Source: DASPGQ01 sp035457705 (GTDB taxonomy: Bacteria > Acidobacteriota > Vicinamibacteria > Marinacidobacterales > SMYC01). Taken from it: DNA of 64,000 nt. Shown piece by piece: positions 26,598 to 35,195 of the stretch. The DNA lies in assembly GCA_035457705.1 (NCBI GenBank), contig DATIBD010000131.1, positions 1-64,000 on the forward strand. The letters are read 5' to 3'. The notes under the pieces are model-generated. The model was not told where the DNA came from. It made no database searches and worked only from the letters and a program-made list of their open reading frames with translations. A program made the translations under genes and the position numbers. Positions within the stretch are counted from its first letter, which is position 1, and each line of letters opens with the position of its first letter.

Positions 26598-27723
26598 CCT
26601 CGACTTCTACCGAGAGGCTCTCGAGGTCGCGAAGTATGGACTCCACTTTGTCCGCCGAGAGCTCGTACCTCGCGGCCACCGCCTCGATTTGCTCGGTCGT
26701 GACGCGGCGACGCGGTGACGTCGGTCCGGTGGGGCCGAAGTCCTCGCTCCGCACCCGCAACGAGACGACGTCCCAGCGGCTGTAGTGGCCCATGCAGTCG
26801 AAGACGTTCTTGGCCACGATGCGGTCGCGGGGGTCGAGCTCGGCCACGACGAGCTCTTCTTTGTGGAAAACGGGCTCGCGGACGTAGGCGCCAAAAGGAT
26901 TGGCGATCGCGCTTCCACCCATGGCCCATTTCCACGAAGCGCTCTTTTTGTAAGGGAAGTCGTCGGGAACCGCATCTTCTGGAAGATACATCGAAGCGCT
27001 CACCACGAACGTCTGGGTCTCGAAGGCGTATTCACGAATGGCGGAGTCCTGATCGGAGAAGCACAGGGGGCGGACCTCACCCGTCATGTCGCGCACCGAG
27101 TTCGACTTTCCTCCGTAACTCCACCAGCCGGGCCAGCAGGCGGCGTGGATCTCTTCGCCCTTCATCGCCATGGCCGCTTTCAGCAGCGTCATGTGGTTCT
27201 CGAAGCAAACGAGCCCGCCGAGCTTTCCCAAATGCGTGTCGAACACGCGCAGGTCCGAAGCGTCGCCCCGTCCCCAGAAGAATCGCTCCTGATGGGTGGG
27301 CATGAGCTTGCGGTGACGTCCCAAGATCGTGCCATCTCGGTCGAGAAACAGCATCGTGTTGTACAAGGTTGCCGAACCCTCGCGGTCGTCCTGCTCGTTG
27401 AGTCCGATCACGGCGACGAGGCGCGCGCTCTCCGCGGCCCGGCAGAGCTCGTCGGTCTCCGGTCCGGGTATGCGGACCGATTGGTCGTAGAAGGACACGA
27501 CCGTGTCCTTCCAGAGCGCGGCGGATTCCGGACTCGTGTAACCGAAGTTGTTGCGCCAGTACGGATAAGTCGGAATGCCCGTCTCCGGGGTCACGAGCAG
27601 GTCGACGCCGCGCCTGCCCGCTTCCTCGATGGCGGCAGCGTACTTCTCGATGCTCTCCTTCTTCTTCATGAACACCGGGCTCACCTGTGCGGCGGCGGCG
27701 ACGATTGGACGTTCGAGCTTCAT
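26590..27723 (-). CDS. Nitrilase (carbon-nitrogen hydrolase)
   Basis: A 377-residue member of the nitrilase/cyanide hydratase branch. The catalytic triad is visible: E47 in VTPETGIPTYPYW, K139 in GRHRKLMPT and C173 in GGLVCFENHM. Length and the C-terminal extension fit aliphatic nitrilases rather than omega-amidases. The expected reaction is hydrolysis of organic nitriles to acids and ammonia in the cytoplasm; the natural substrate is unknown. The start overlaps the metallophosphoesterase stop (ATGA). Confidence 0.88.
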   Translation of the reverse strand: MKLERPIVAAAAQVSPVFMKKKESIEKYAAAIEEAGRRGVDLLVTPETGIPTYPYWRNNFGYTSPESAALWKDTVVSFYDQSVRIPGPETDELCRAAESARLVAVIGLNEQDDREGSATLYNTMLFLDRDGTILGRHRKLMPTHQERFFWGRGDASDLRVFDTHLGKLGGLVCFENHMTLLKAAMAMKGEEIHAACWPGWWSYGGKSNSVRDMTGEVRPLCFSDQDSAIREYAFETQTFVVSASMYLPEDAVPDDFPYKKSASWKWAMGGSAIANPFGAYVREPVFHKEELVVAELDPRDRIVAKNVFDCMGHYSRWDVVSLRVRSEDFGPTGPTSPRRRVTTEQIEAVAARYELSADKVESILRDLESLSVEVEVS

Positions 27724-28577
27724 GGAACGTTTCTAGCATCGCTCGAGGCGAGCCGCAAGAGCACGACCTCCGGAGGTACGCGAAAGCGAACGGGGAGAAT
27801 GCTCGTGCCGAGACCTGAAGTCACGAACAGGTGCCGACCGGCTTCGATGACGTGACCGCGTGCATAGCGATCCCCGTAACGTGAGGGCACGACCGGTGTG
27901 CCGAAGAATGGAAACCGCACTTGTCCGCCGTGGGTATGGCCGGCAAGCGTGAGATCGATTCGTGCGGGGACTGCGGGGAACAGATCGGGGTTGTGGGTGA
28001 AGGCCAAAACCGGCAGGCCGTCATCGGGAATGCGAGCCACGACCGCATCGGGGTCCGGAGGCGCCTCCCAGACATCATTTAGGCCAACGAGCCAGAAATC
28101 GAATGGATCTTTGGTGATCCGCAACGCCTCGTCTTCGAGGACGGCGATCCCCTGGCACGCCAGCGCATCCCGGACGCGATCCCCGTCGAGCCACCAGTCG
28201 TGGTTTCCCAGCACGGCGTAGACCCCGAGGCGAGCACGGAGACGAGATAGAACTGCGGCCGTTTGCTCCGGGGCTACGAAGCTACCGCCAAGGACTCCGT
28301 GAATGACGTAGTCGCCCGCGAGAAGAACGAGATCGGGCTCCTCTTCCTCGTTCAACGTCTGCACGACGTTCTCGAGGGCCTCGAGGCCGAAGTGAGGAGA
28401 GCCGACGTGGAGATCACTCATGAGCGCCAAGGTCAGCCCGCTCTGCTCCTCGTGCCATCGGGGGAGAACGATCGTTTCGTGGCGCACGACGAGCGACGAA
28501 GGCTCGACCCAGAATACCCATCCGCCCAGGCAAACCATCGCCAGGGGCACGGCGGCAAGGAACAGCTTGCGGTTCAT
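27720..28577 (-). CDS. Membrane-anchored metallophosphoesterase (YkuE-like)
   Basis: A 285-residue calcineurin-like phosphoesterase with an N-terminal signal anchor (RKLFLAAVPLAMVCLGGWVFW). Metal-binding motifs are in order: ALMSDLHVG, LAGDYV, LGNHDWW, FTHNPD and AGHTHGGQ. YkuE-type proteins act at the outer face of the membrane, possibly on lipid or nucleotide phosphates. The ATG at 28577 was chosen over a TTG six codons upstream, which lies next to a dispersed repeat. Coupled to the nitrilase downstream. Confidence 0.85.
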   Translation of the reverse strand: MNRKLFLAAVPLAMVCLGGWVFWVEPSSLVVRHETIVLPRWHEEQSGLTLALMSDLHVGSPHFGLEALENVVQTLNEEEEPDLVLLAGDYVIHGVLGGSFVAPEQTAAVLSRLRARLGVYAVLGNHDWWLDGDRVRDALACQGIAVLEDEALRITKDPFDFWLVGLNDVWEAPPDPDAVVARIPDDGLPVLAFTHNPDLFPAVPARIDLTLAGHTHGGQVRFPFFGTPVVPSRYGDRYARGHVIEAGRHLFVTSGLGTSILPVRFRVPPEVVLLRLASSDARNVP

Positions 28578-28590
28578 TTTTTTTCTCGTG

Positions 28591-28716
28591 CTCAATGCCG
28601 TGGCGGGACCCGTGATCGATCGGCCGCCACAGCTCGGCCAGCTTGCGGCGCTGGCCAGCTCGCCGGGCTCGCTCCGCTCGCGCAGGGTGGGTTGAGTCTT
28701 TCGTCACCCTGCTCGA
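28591..28716 (+). repeat. Dispersed hairpin repeat, copy 2 (subfamily A)
   Basis: Head arms ccgtggcgg and ccgccacag (one mismatch) and tail arms gcagggtg and caccctgc, with the ctccgctcgcgcagg core shared with copies 1 and 6. It lies between the metallophosphoesterase start and the gcvP end. The rest of this gap, up to 28779, shows nothing else recognisable. Confidence 0.85.
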
Positions 28717-28779
28717 GTATGTCGTTCGATTGTGGCGAGCCGATGGCGACGATTCGTCAAGTCATGGCAATCGAGAACT

Positions 28780-31614
28780 TCAATGGTACGCTTCCATCGG
28801 CGGGCAGACGCACACGAGGTGTCTGTCCCCGTAAGCGTTGTCGATGCGTGCGACCGGAGGCCAGAACTTGTGCTCCCGAACCCAGGGCGCAGGGAAAGCT
28901 GCCTGCTCGCGCGTGTAGGGATGACTCCATTCGTCCGAGACGATACGAAGCGCGGTGTGCGGCGCGTTCTTCAGAACGTTGTCTTCGGGGTCGGCACGCC
29001 CCCGCTCGACCGCTCGGATCTCCTCGCGAATCATGATGAGAGCCTCGCAGAGTCGGTCTAGCTCCTGCCGCGACTCGCTCTCCGTCGGCTCGATCATGAG
29101 CGTTCCAGCAACGGGGAACGACATGGTGGGCGCATGAAAGCCGTAATCCATCAGCCTCTTCGCGATGTCCTCGACCTCGATGCCGGCAGATTTCCGGAAC
29201 GCCCGGCAATCGAGAATGAACTCGTGCGCCACCCGTCCCTTCTCGCCGGTATAGAGCACGGGATAGTGCGGAGACAGCCGCGTCGCCATGTAGTTCGCGT
29301 TGAGGATCGCGATCTCGGTTGCCCGCTTGAGGCCGTCGCCGCCCATCATTCGGATATAGGCCCAGGAAATGGGAAGGATGCTCGGACTGCCGTAGGGCGC
29401 CGCGGAGACAGGGCCGATCGCTTGGGCGCCGCCGAGATCGGCGAGGGGATGTCCGGGCAGAAACGGCTCGAGGTGGGTGGCGACACCGATTGGGCCCATG
29501 CCCGGGCCACCGCCTCCGTGCGGGATGCAGAACGTCTTGTGGAGGTTGAGGTGGCAGACGTCAGCGCCGACGAGACCGGGGGAAGTCAGGCCGACTTGAG
29601 CATTCATGTTGGCGCCGTCCATATAGACCTGACCCCCGTTGTCGTGCACGATGCGGCAGATCTCCCGGATGCTTGCCTCGAAGACCCCGTGCGTCGAGGG
29701 ATAGGTGATCATCAGAGCACCCAGGGTGTCACGATGGGCCTCGGCCTTCTTCCTCAGGTCTGCCACGTCGACGTTGCCCTTCGGGTCGCAATCGACGACG
29801 ACGACGCGAAAGCCCGCCATAACCGCGCTCGCGGGATTCGTCCCATGGGCGGAGACCGGGATGAGGCAGACGTTTCGATGCGACTCCCTCCGGCTCGCCA
29901 GATAAGCACGGATCACGAGTAGCCCGGTGAGCTCGCCCTGCGAGCCGGCATTGGGCTGGAGGCTGACCGCGGCAAAGCCGGTGATCTCGCGAAGCCAGCT
30001 CTCCAGTTGGCGGTAGATCTCCGCGTACCCCTGACACTGTTCGGCGGGTGCGAAGGGGTGGATGTCCGCCAGCTCCGGCCAGGTAACCGGGATCATCTCA
30101 GTCGTCGCGTTGAGCTTCATCGTGCAGGAACCGAGCGAAATCATCGACGTCGTCATCGAGAGGTCGCGTGCCTGCAGCCTGTGAATGTAACGCAGCAGCT
30201 CGTGCTCCGCGTGGTAACGATGGAACACTTCGTGAGTCAGTATCTCGCTCGTGCGAGCATGAGGGGCGGGAATTTCCACATCAGCTTGGTCGACGAGCTC
30301 CGCTCCGAAGACTCCCAGAAGCGCTTTCACCTCGTCGAGGGTCGTCGTTTCATCGAGCGCGATTCCGACCGATCCGTCGGCGTAGGCGCGCAGGTTGAAC
30401 CCCGCCCGGACCGCCTCGCCAACAAATCGCCCAGCGTTCCGCACCCGAAGTGTATCGAAGAATGGCGTCTCGCCAACGTCGAGACCCTTGCGTCGAAGTC
30501 CATCGAACAAAAGCGTAGCCAGACCGTGCACCCTCCGGGCGATCCGCTTCAATCCATCGGGACCGTGGTAGACCGCGTACATGCCGGCCATGACGGCGAG
30601 AAGCACCTGGGCGGTGCAGATGTTCGACGTAGCCTTGTCGCGACGGATGTGTTGTTCACGAGTCTGAATTGCCAGGCGAAAGGCGACCTTGCCGTCGGCA
30701 TCCTTGGAAACCCCGACCACCCTTCCCGGAAGTCTCCGGGCGTGCTTTTCGCGCGTCGCGAGAAAGGCGGCGTGAGGACCACCGGCGCCGAGGGCGACCC
30801 CGAAGCGCTGCGAGTTGCCGATGGCGATGTCGGCACCGATCTCGCCGGGGGGCCGTATCAAGGTCAGCGCCAGAAGGTCGGTCGCCATCGTGACGATTAC
30901 GTCGTGCTCCCGAGCCCATCGACAAACCGCCTCGTAGTCCACGATACGTCCATCGGTCGTCGGATACGAGAGCAGGATGCCGAACAGCCGTCCTCCGTTC
31001 GCGCGGACCGCATCGACGGGCCCGACCGTCACGTCGATCCCGAGAGGCTCGGCTCGGGTGCGCACGACGGCGATGATCTGGGGATGGCAGTCCTCGGCAA
31101 CGAAGAAGACCCCGCGCTTCTTGCCGTCGATCGCCGCCGACATCGTCATCGCTTCCGCTGCCGCCGTGGCCTCATCGAGCAGGGACGCGTTGGCGAGGGG
31201 AAGACCGGTGAGATCGGAGACCATCGTCTGGAAGTTCAGGAGCGCTTCGAGTCGCCCCTGGGCAATCTCCGCCTGGTAAGGCGTGTACTGCGTGTACCAA
31301 CCGGGGTTCTCCAGGATGTTTCTGAGAATCACCGTGGGGGTGATGACACCGTGGTATCCCAGACCGATGAAGGAGCGCAGCACCCGATTCTGCCGCGACA
31401 GCTCACGGATCTCCATCAGAGTTTGGTGCTCGCCCTTCGCCTCGGGAATCGCAAGAGGCGTCGTCATCCGGATGTCATGGGGAACGGTATCGGCCACCAG
31501 ATCATCGAGGTCCTCGTAGCCGAGCAGCTCGAGCATTTGCTCGACGTCGTGAGGGCGTGGACCGATGTGCCTGGGGGCGAACCGATCACTCGGGGTGAAG
31601 GGATCGAATCTCAA
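28780..31614 (-). CDS. gcvP: Glycine dehydrogenase (decarboxylating), full-length P protein
   Basis: A 944-residue single-chain P protein of the glycine cleavage system, which decarboxylates glycine and passes the aminomethyl group to GcvH. The N-terminal FAPRHIGPRPHDVEQML is typical, and the PLP lysine lies in NLHKTFCIPHGGGGPG. The glycine-rich loop GVATHLEPFLPGHPL follows. The length equals fused bacterial GcvP rather than the split two-subunit form. Its start overlaps the gcvH stop by four bases. Confidence 0.96.
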   Translation of the reverse strand: MRFDPFTPSDRFAPRHIGPRPHDVEQMLELLGYEDLDDLVADTVPHDIRMTTPLAIPEAKGEHQTLMEIRELSRQNRVLRSFIGLGYHGVITPTVILRNILENPGWYTQYTPYQAEIAQGRLEALLNFQTMVSDLTGLPLANASLLDEATAAAEAMTMSAAIDGKKRGVFFVAEDCHPQIIAVVRTRAEPLGIDVTVGPVDAVRANGGRLFGILLSYPTTDGRIVDYEAVCRWAREHDVIVTMATDLLALTLIRPPGEIGADIAIGNSQRFGVALGAGGPHAAFLATREKHARRLPGRVVGVSKDADGKVAFRLAIQTREQHIRRDKATSNICTAQVLLAVMAGMYAVYHGPDGLKRIARRVHGLATLLFDGLRRKGLDVGETPFFDTLRVRNAGRFVGEAVRAGFNLRAYADGSVGIALDETTTLDEVKALLGVFGAELVDQADVEIPAPHARTSEILTHEVFHRYHAEHELLRYIHRLQARDLSMTTSMISLGSCTMKLNATTEMIPVTWPELADIHPFAPAEQCQGYAEIYRQLESWLREITGFAAVSLQPNAGSQGELTGLLVIRAYLASRRESHRNVCLIPVSAHGTNPASAVMAGFRVVVVDCDPKGNVDVADLRKKAEAHRDTLGALMITYPSTHGVFEASIREICRIVHDNGGQVYMDGANMNAQVGLTSPGLVGADVCHLNLHKTFCIPHGGGGPGMGPIGVATHLEPFLPGHPLADLGGAQAIGPVSAAPYGSPSILPISWAYIRMMGGDGLKRATEIAILNANYMATRLSPHYPVLYTGEKGRVAHEFILDCRAFRKSAGIEVEDIAKRLMDYGFHAPTMSFPVAGTLMIEPTESESRQELDRLCEALIMIREEIRAVERGRADPEDNVLKNAPHTALRIVSDEWSHPYTREQAAFPAPWVREHKFWPPVARIDNAYGDRHLVCVCPPMEAYH

Positions 31615-32000
31615 CCCTCACTCTCCGAGTCCAGGTAGGCCTGGTACTGGGTGGCGGTCATCAGCGCATCCAGCTGAGAGGCATCCGCGACCTTGACCAC
31701 GATGAGCCAGGCGTCTCCGTAAGGGTCGGTGTTGACGAGCTCGGGTGAATCCACGACAGTCTGGTTGACCTCGAGCACCTCGCCGCCCACGGGAGAGAAC
31801 AACTCCGAGACCGCCTTCACCGACTCGATCGTTCCGAAGACCTCCATCGCCCCCACCTGGGCCCCGACCTGGGGAAGCTCCACGTAAACGACATCCCCGA
31901 GCTGCCCTTGGGCATAGTCGGTGATGCCGACGCGCCCTCGATCTCCGTCGACGTGAATCCACTCGTGCTCTTTGGAATATTTGCGATCCTCAGGCAGCAT
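31611..32000 (-). CDS. gcvH: Glycine cleavage system H protein
   Basis: A 129-residue lipoyl carrier. The lipoylated lysine is K62 in TIESVKAVSEL, and YSKEHEWIHVDGD and VGITDYAQGQLGD are standard. It shuttles the aminomethyl group between GcvP, GcvT and the L protein. No gcvL is in the window. It lies between gcvT (36-base gap) and gcvP. Confidence 0.96.
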   Translation of the reverse strand: MLPEDRKYSKEHEWIHVDGDRGRVGITDYAQGQLGDVVYVELPQVGAQVGAMEVFGTIESVKAVSELFSPVGGEVLEVNQTVVDSPELVNTDPYGDAWLIVVKVADASQLDALMTATQYQAYLDSESEG

Positions 32001-32036
32001 GATTCTCTCCTGGTTGCGCGTTTGGGAAACGCGGAT

Positions 32037-33122
32037 TCAATCCTTTTTCATTCCGCGCTTGTAAAACGGCGTGGGTGCGACGCGCGCCCTCGCCCGGCGC
32101 CCGCGAATTTCGATCTCGATCTCGGTCCCTTCCTCGCAATATTCGGTGGGTAGGTAGGTCAACCCAATGTTCTTCTTCAAATAAGGCACGTAGCTTCCGC
32201 TCGTCACGGTCTCCGCCACCTTGCCACCGACAAAAACCGTGTGACCGTGCCGAGCGATGCCGCGATCGATCATCTCGAAGCCCACCAGCTTGCGGGGAAT
32301 GCCTCTTTCTTTCTGGCGCTCGAGGGCCTCTCGGCCCGTGAAATCGCCTTTCTGCCACTTGATGATCCACCCCAGGTCGGCCTCGAGCACGGTGTGCTCG
32401 TCATCGATATCGTTTCCGTACAGAGGCATTTTCGCCTCGAGCCGGAGCGTGTCCCTCGCCGCCAGGCCAACCGGCGCGACGCCGCGGCCGAGAAGATCGC
32501 GCGCGACCCGCTCCGCCCTCGAGGCTTCGAGCATGATCTCGAAGCCGTCTTCACCCGTATAGCCCGTGCGGGATACGAGGGACTCTTCGTCGAGCACCTT
32601 GCCCCGGGCGAAACGGTAGTACTTCATCGTTCCAAGATCGACGTCCGTGAGCGGCTCGAGGAGCGCCGCCGCCCGAGGCCCTTGGAGCGCGAGGAGGGCG
32701 TATCGGTCGCTTTCGTCGTGCAGTGAAACGTCGCCCGTCCTCCTCGACTCGATCCAGGCGAAGTCCTTCTCGATGTTGCCGGCATTCACCACCATGAGAT
32801 AGCGCAGCTCGTCCAGCCGATAAACCAGGACGTCGTCTACGAACGTTCCCCGTTCGGTCGTGAGCGCTGAATATTGCGCCTGGCCGATCGCGAGCCTCGA
32901 GACGTCGTTCGGGGTAAGGCGCTGGAGAAAGGCCTCGGCACCCGAGCCCTCTACGAAGAACTCCCCCATGTGGCTCACGTCGAACAGGCCCGCTGCCTCG
33001 CGGACGCTCATGTGCTCCGCTACCACGCCGCCGTAGTCTACGGGCATTTCCCACCCGGCAAAGTCTACGATTCGGGCTCCCAGTTCCCGGTGAAGCGAAT
33101 AGAGCGGAGTGCGCCTGGGCAA
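32037..33122 (-). CDS. gcvT: Aminomethyltransferase (glycine cleavage T protein)
   Basis: A 361-residue GcvT with RRTPLYSLHRELGARIVDFAGWE at the N-terminus, the folate-site segment around RTGYTGEDGFEIM and the C-terminal GSYVPYLKKNIGLTYL. A TTG start is proposed: the protein then begins MPRRTPLYS, as in other GcvT proteins. The alternative GTG at 33167 overlaps a promoter whose start of transcription would be downstream of it. The predicted leader is too short for a glycine riboswitch. First gene of gcvT-gcvH-gcvP. Confidence 0.92.
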   Translation of the reverse strand: MPRRTPLYSLHRELGARIVDFAGWEMPVDYGGVVAEHMSVREAAGLFDVSHMGEFFVEGSGAEAFLQRLTPNDVSRLAIGQAQYSALTTERGTFVDDVLVYRLDELRYLMVVNAGNIEKDFAWIESRRTGDVSLHDESDRYALLALQGPRAAALLEPLTDVDLGTMKYYRFARGKVLDEESLVSRTGYTGEDGFEIMLEASRAERVARDLLGRGVAPVGLAARDTLRLEAKMPLYGNDIDDEHTVLEADLGWIIKWQKGDFTGREALERQKERGIPRKLVGFEMIDRGIARHGHTVFVGGKVAETVTSGSYVPYLKKNIGLTYLPTEYCEEGTEIEIEIRGRRARARVAPTPFYKRGMKKD

Positions 33123-33157
33123 AACGATCTCGCGGGTCCTCGATGATTCGGCGGCGA

Positions 33158-33186
33158 ACGCTAGCACGTGCTCGACGGGGTGTCAA
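33158..33186 (-). promoter_or_regulatory. Promoter for the gcvT-gcvH-gcvP operon
   Basis: On the minus strand a consensus TTGACA (33186-33181), a 17-base spacer and TAGCGT (33163-33158). It would start transcription near 33151, supporting the TTG start of gcvT at 33122. It lies back-to-back with the promoter of the PilB-like gene. Confidence 0.55.
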
Positions 33187-33212
33187 TCCAATCGTCACGG
33201 CTCCTCTGCAGG

Positions 33213-33242
33213 TTGATACTTCTACTAGTCGACACATATACT
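33213..33242 (+). promoter_or_regulatory. Promoter for the PilB-like gene
   Basis: TTGATA (33213-33218), an 18-base spacer and TATACT (33237-33242) on the plus strand, about 57 bases before the ATG. The -35 boxes of this and the gcvT promoter are only 26 bases apart, so the two divergent genes could share a regulator. Confidence 0.5.
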
Positions 33243-33298
33243 TGGTTTCTATTCGAGCGAGAAACGAGCGCTGCTCTCTGCGCGAGCGGCGGATATGG

Positions 33299-34894
33299 AT
33301 GAGCACCGATACCTACACGGTTCGCTGCTGGAATTGCCTGAACGACTTCGAAGCAGTCGAGGCGGTTTGGTGCAGCTGTGATCCCAAACACCCGTCCAAG
33401 CTCTGTCCATTCTGCCTGAATTGCTTCTGCCCGGCGGACGACGTGTACAAAAAAGTCTTCTGGGACTCCGCTCCCGACGCACTGAAGAGCGAAGTCTCGA
33501 TGCTCGAGCGCGGTCTCGACCGGCTGGGAGAGATCTTGATCCGGAACCAGAAGCTCAAGACCCCTCAGCTTCTGGAGGCCCTCCGCGAGCAGGAGCGCAC
33601 CGGCGGCCTGCTGGGAAAGATACTCCTCGGTCGTGGCTGGGTCACCGAACAAGACATAGATGACGCCCTTCGTTATCAGGGCTATCAGCCTCTCGTCGAC
33701 ACACAGGATCTCGAAGTCACGCCCGCGCCCGCGACGATCTCGAGTCCGGTCCAGATTCTCGAGCATCTGCTCACCCTCGCGGCCCGACGCGAGGCCTCCG
33801 ACATTCATCTGGAACCTACGCAGACGGAGCTGGGGGTCAAACTCCGCATCGACGGGCTCTTCTACAAGGTGAAGCCTCTCAAGAAAGAGGCACTTGAGCC
33901 CATGCTCACCCGGATCTACCAGCTCGTAGAGCTCGACGCCCGCCGTGAAGACAAGCCCCAGAACGGAAGCGCCCGCATCGTACTCGAGGGGCGCGACTAC
34001 GACCTGCTGGTGCAAACCCTGCCGACGCGACTCGGAACCAGCGTGGGCATGAAGCTCGTGGACCGGCGTTTTTTCCTGAAGAACTTCTCCGCGCTGGGTT
34101 TGTCTCCCGCCGACCAGCTTTTCCTAGTACGCGCCATCGATGCCCCTTCGGGGCTCATCATGCTGAGCGCTCCACCCAACAACGGCGCGATGACGACCTC
34201 CTACTCTCTGATGGACTACGTCGTGAAATCCGAGCGGCGCGTCGTCAGCATCGAGCGAGCGATTCAATGGGAGGTGCCCCACGTCCAGCAATTGCAGGTG
34301 GACCAAGAAAAAGGCATCGATTACTCCGCAGCGCTTCGCTCGGCCGCCAGCGCAAAACCCGATGTGGTCTTCATTCTCGAGCTCAACGACCGGACCACCG
34401 CCACGCTGGCTTCCCAGCTCGCAACGACCTTTCAAGTGATCGCGACCTTCCCCGCGTTCGGCGCGGCGGAATCGGTTCACCGGTTTCTCGAGCTCGGGGT
34501 CCCACCTTCACTTCTCGCGCGTGGGCTGACTTTCGTCATGAATCAACGATTGGTTCGACGGATCTGCCCTCACTGTCGGGACGAAGGCATCAGTGCCGAC
34601 CCCGACAAGCTGAGCGGCTACGGGATCTCGACGAGAGAGGCGAAGACTCTCAAACTCTACAAAGGTCGCGGCTGCAGCTACTGCAATCGATTGGGATACC
34701 GCCGTCGCAAAGGGCTATTCGAGCTCATCGTGGTCGATCAGGCCTTTCGCGAAACGCTGGGCGCCGGGCCCAGTCTGTCGGAGATCGATCAAGCGGCACG
34801 AAACGCTGGAATGGAGACGTTGCGCCAGCGGTGCCTCAAGGAGGTAGGCGCGGGAGTGACTTCTCTGGAAGAGTTCATCCGCTGGCGCATGTAG
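33299..34894 (+). CDS. PilB/GspE-like pseudo-ATPase with Cys-rich start and MshEN motif
   Basis: A 531-residue relative of type IV pilus and type II secretion motor ATPases. Eight cysteines lie in residues 10-44. Residues 75-127 form two 24-residue MshEN-like motifs (RLGEIL...LREQ and LLGKIL...LRYQ) separated by exactly five residues, the arrangement that binds cyclic di-GMP in MshE. From 150 on the T2SSE fold is clear (AARREASDIHLEP, MNQRLVRRICPHC). The P-loop reads APPNNGAMTT, with Ala replacing the lysine. The Asp box reads SIERAIQ and the TLHTN-like His box is TFPAFG. E361 and the tetra-Cys zinc site (C423, C426, C459, C462) remain. ATP hydrolysis is therefore unlikely; a regulatory role is inferred. 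Confidence 0.85.
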   Translation: MSTDTYTVRCWNCLNDFEAVEAVWCSCDPKHPSKLCPFCLNCFCPADDVYKKVFWDSAPDALKSEVSMLERGLDRLGEILIRNQKLKTPQLLEALREQERTGGLLGKILLGRGWVTEQDIDDALRYQGYQPLVDTQDLEVTPAPATISSPVQILEHLLTLAARREASDIHLEPTQTELGVKLRIDGLFYKVKPLKKEALEPMLTRIYQLVELDARREDKPQNGSARIVLEGRDYDLLVQTLPTRLGTSVGMKLVDRRFFLKNFSALGLSPADQLFLVRAIDAPSGLIMLSAPPNNGAMTTSYSLMDYVVKSERRVVSIERAIQWEVPHVQQLQVDQEKGIDYSAALRSAASAKPDVVFILELNDRTTATLASQLATTFQVIATFPAFGAAESVHRFLELGVPPSLLARGLTFVMNQRLVRRICPHCRDEGISADPDKLSGYGISTREAKTLKLYKGRGCSYCNRLGYRRRKGLFELIVVDQAFRETLGAGPSLSEIDQAARNAGMETLRQRCLKEVGAGVTSLEEFIRWRM

Positions 34895-34898
34895 CGTC

Positions 34899-35174
34899 TC
34901 AGGGAGCGTTTCGGTCCTGGTCCCATTTTCGGTAGGCCTCGAGCAGCCGCGCAAGAAAGCGCTCTTTCAGCTCGGGATTCGCGAAAACGACCTGGTTCAT
35001 GTACCGCATCTGACCATCGACCATCACCCCTCGGGATGGGACGGCGGCGAAGAGCCCCTTTTCTCCGTCCACGACGCGAAAGCCCCGCACGATGACTCCA
35101 TCCGCCAAATCGACATCGGCGAAGGCGATGATTTTTCCGTCCTTGTATCTCGGCTCGTAGAAACTTGTCTGCAT
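34899..35174 (-). CDS. SpoVG-like small nucleic-acid-binding protein
   Basis: A 91-residue protein resembling SpoVG: AFADVDLADGVIVRGFRVVDGEKGLFAAVPSR matches the family's core strand-turn pattern ending in the FVAMPS-like motif, followed by a C-terminal helix (LKERFLARLLEAYRK). SpoVG proteins of Firmicutes bind DNA or RNA and act as regulators; the role outside that phylum is unclear. It lies 21 bases after the pseudopilin stop, likely the last gene of the comEA-like operon, and ends convergent with the PilB-like gene (four-base gap). Confidence 0.65.
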   Translation of the reverse strand: MQTSFYEPRYKDGKIIAFADVDLADGVIVRGFRVVDGEKGLFAAVPSRGVMVDGQMRYMNQVVFANPELKERFLARLLEAYRKWDQDRNAP

Positions 35175-35195
35175 TCTGCCCTCCTCAGTTGGTTC

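Noticed and set aside
30007..31638. Long plus-strand open frame opposite gcvP
   Set aside because: gcvP is certain on the minus strand; the antisense frame has no motifs.
33123..33167. GTG at 33167 as the gcvT start
   Set aside because: It overlaps the -10 region of a consensus-like promoter and adds residues not found in other GcvT proteins; a TTG at 33122 fits better.
33123..33200. Glycine riboswitch ahead of gcvT
   Set aside because: The predicted leader is only about 30 bases and no aptamer features are visible.
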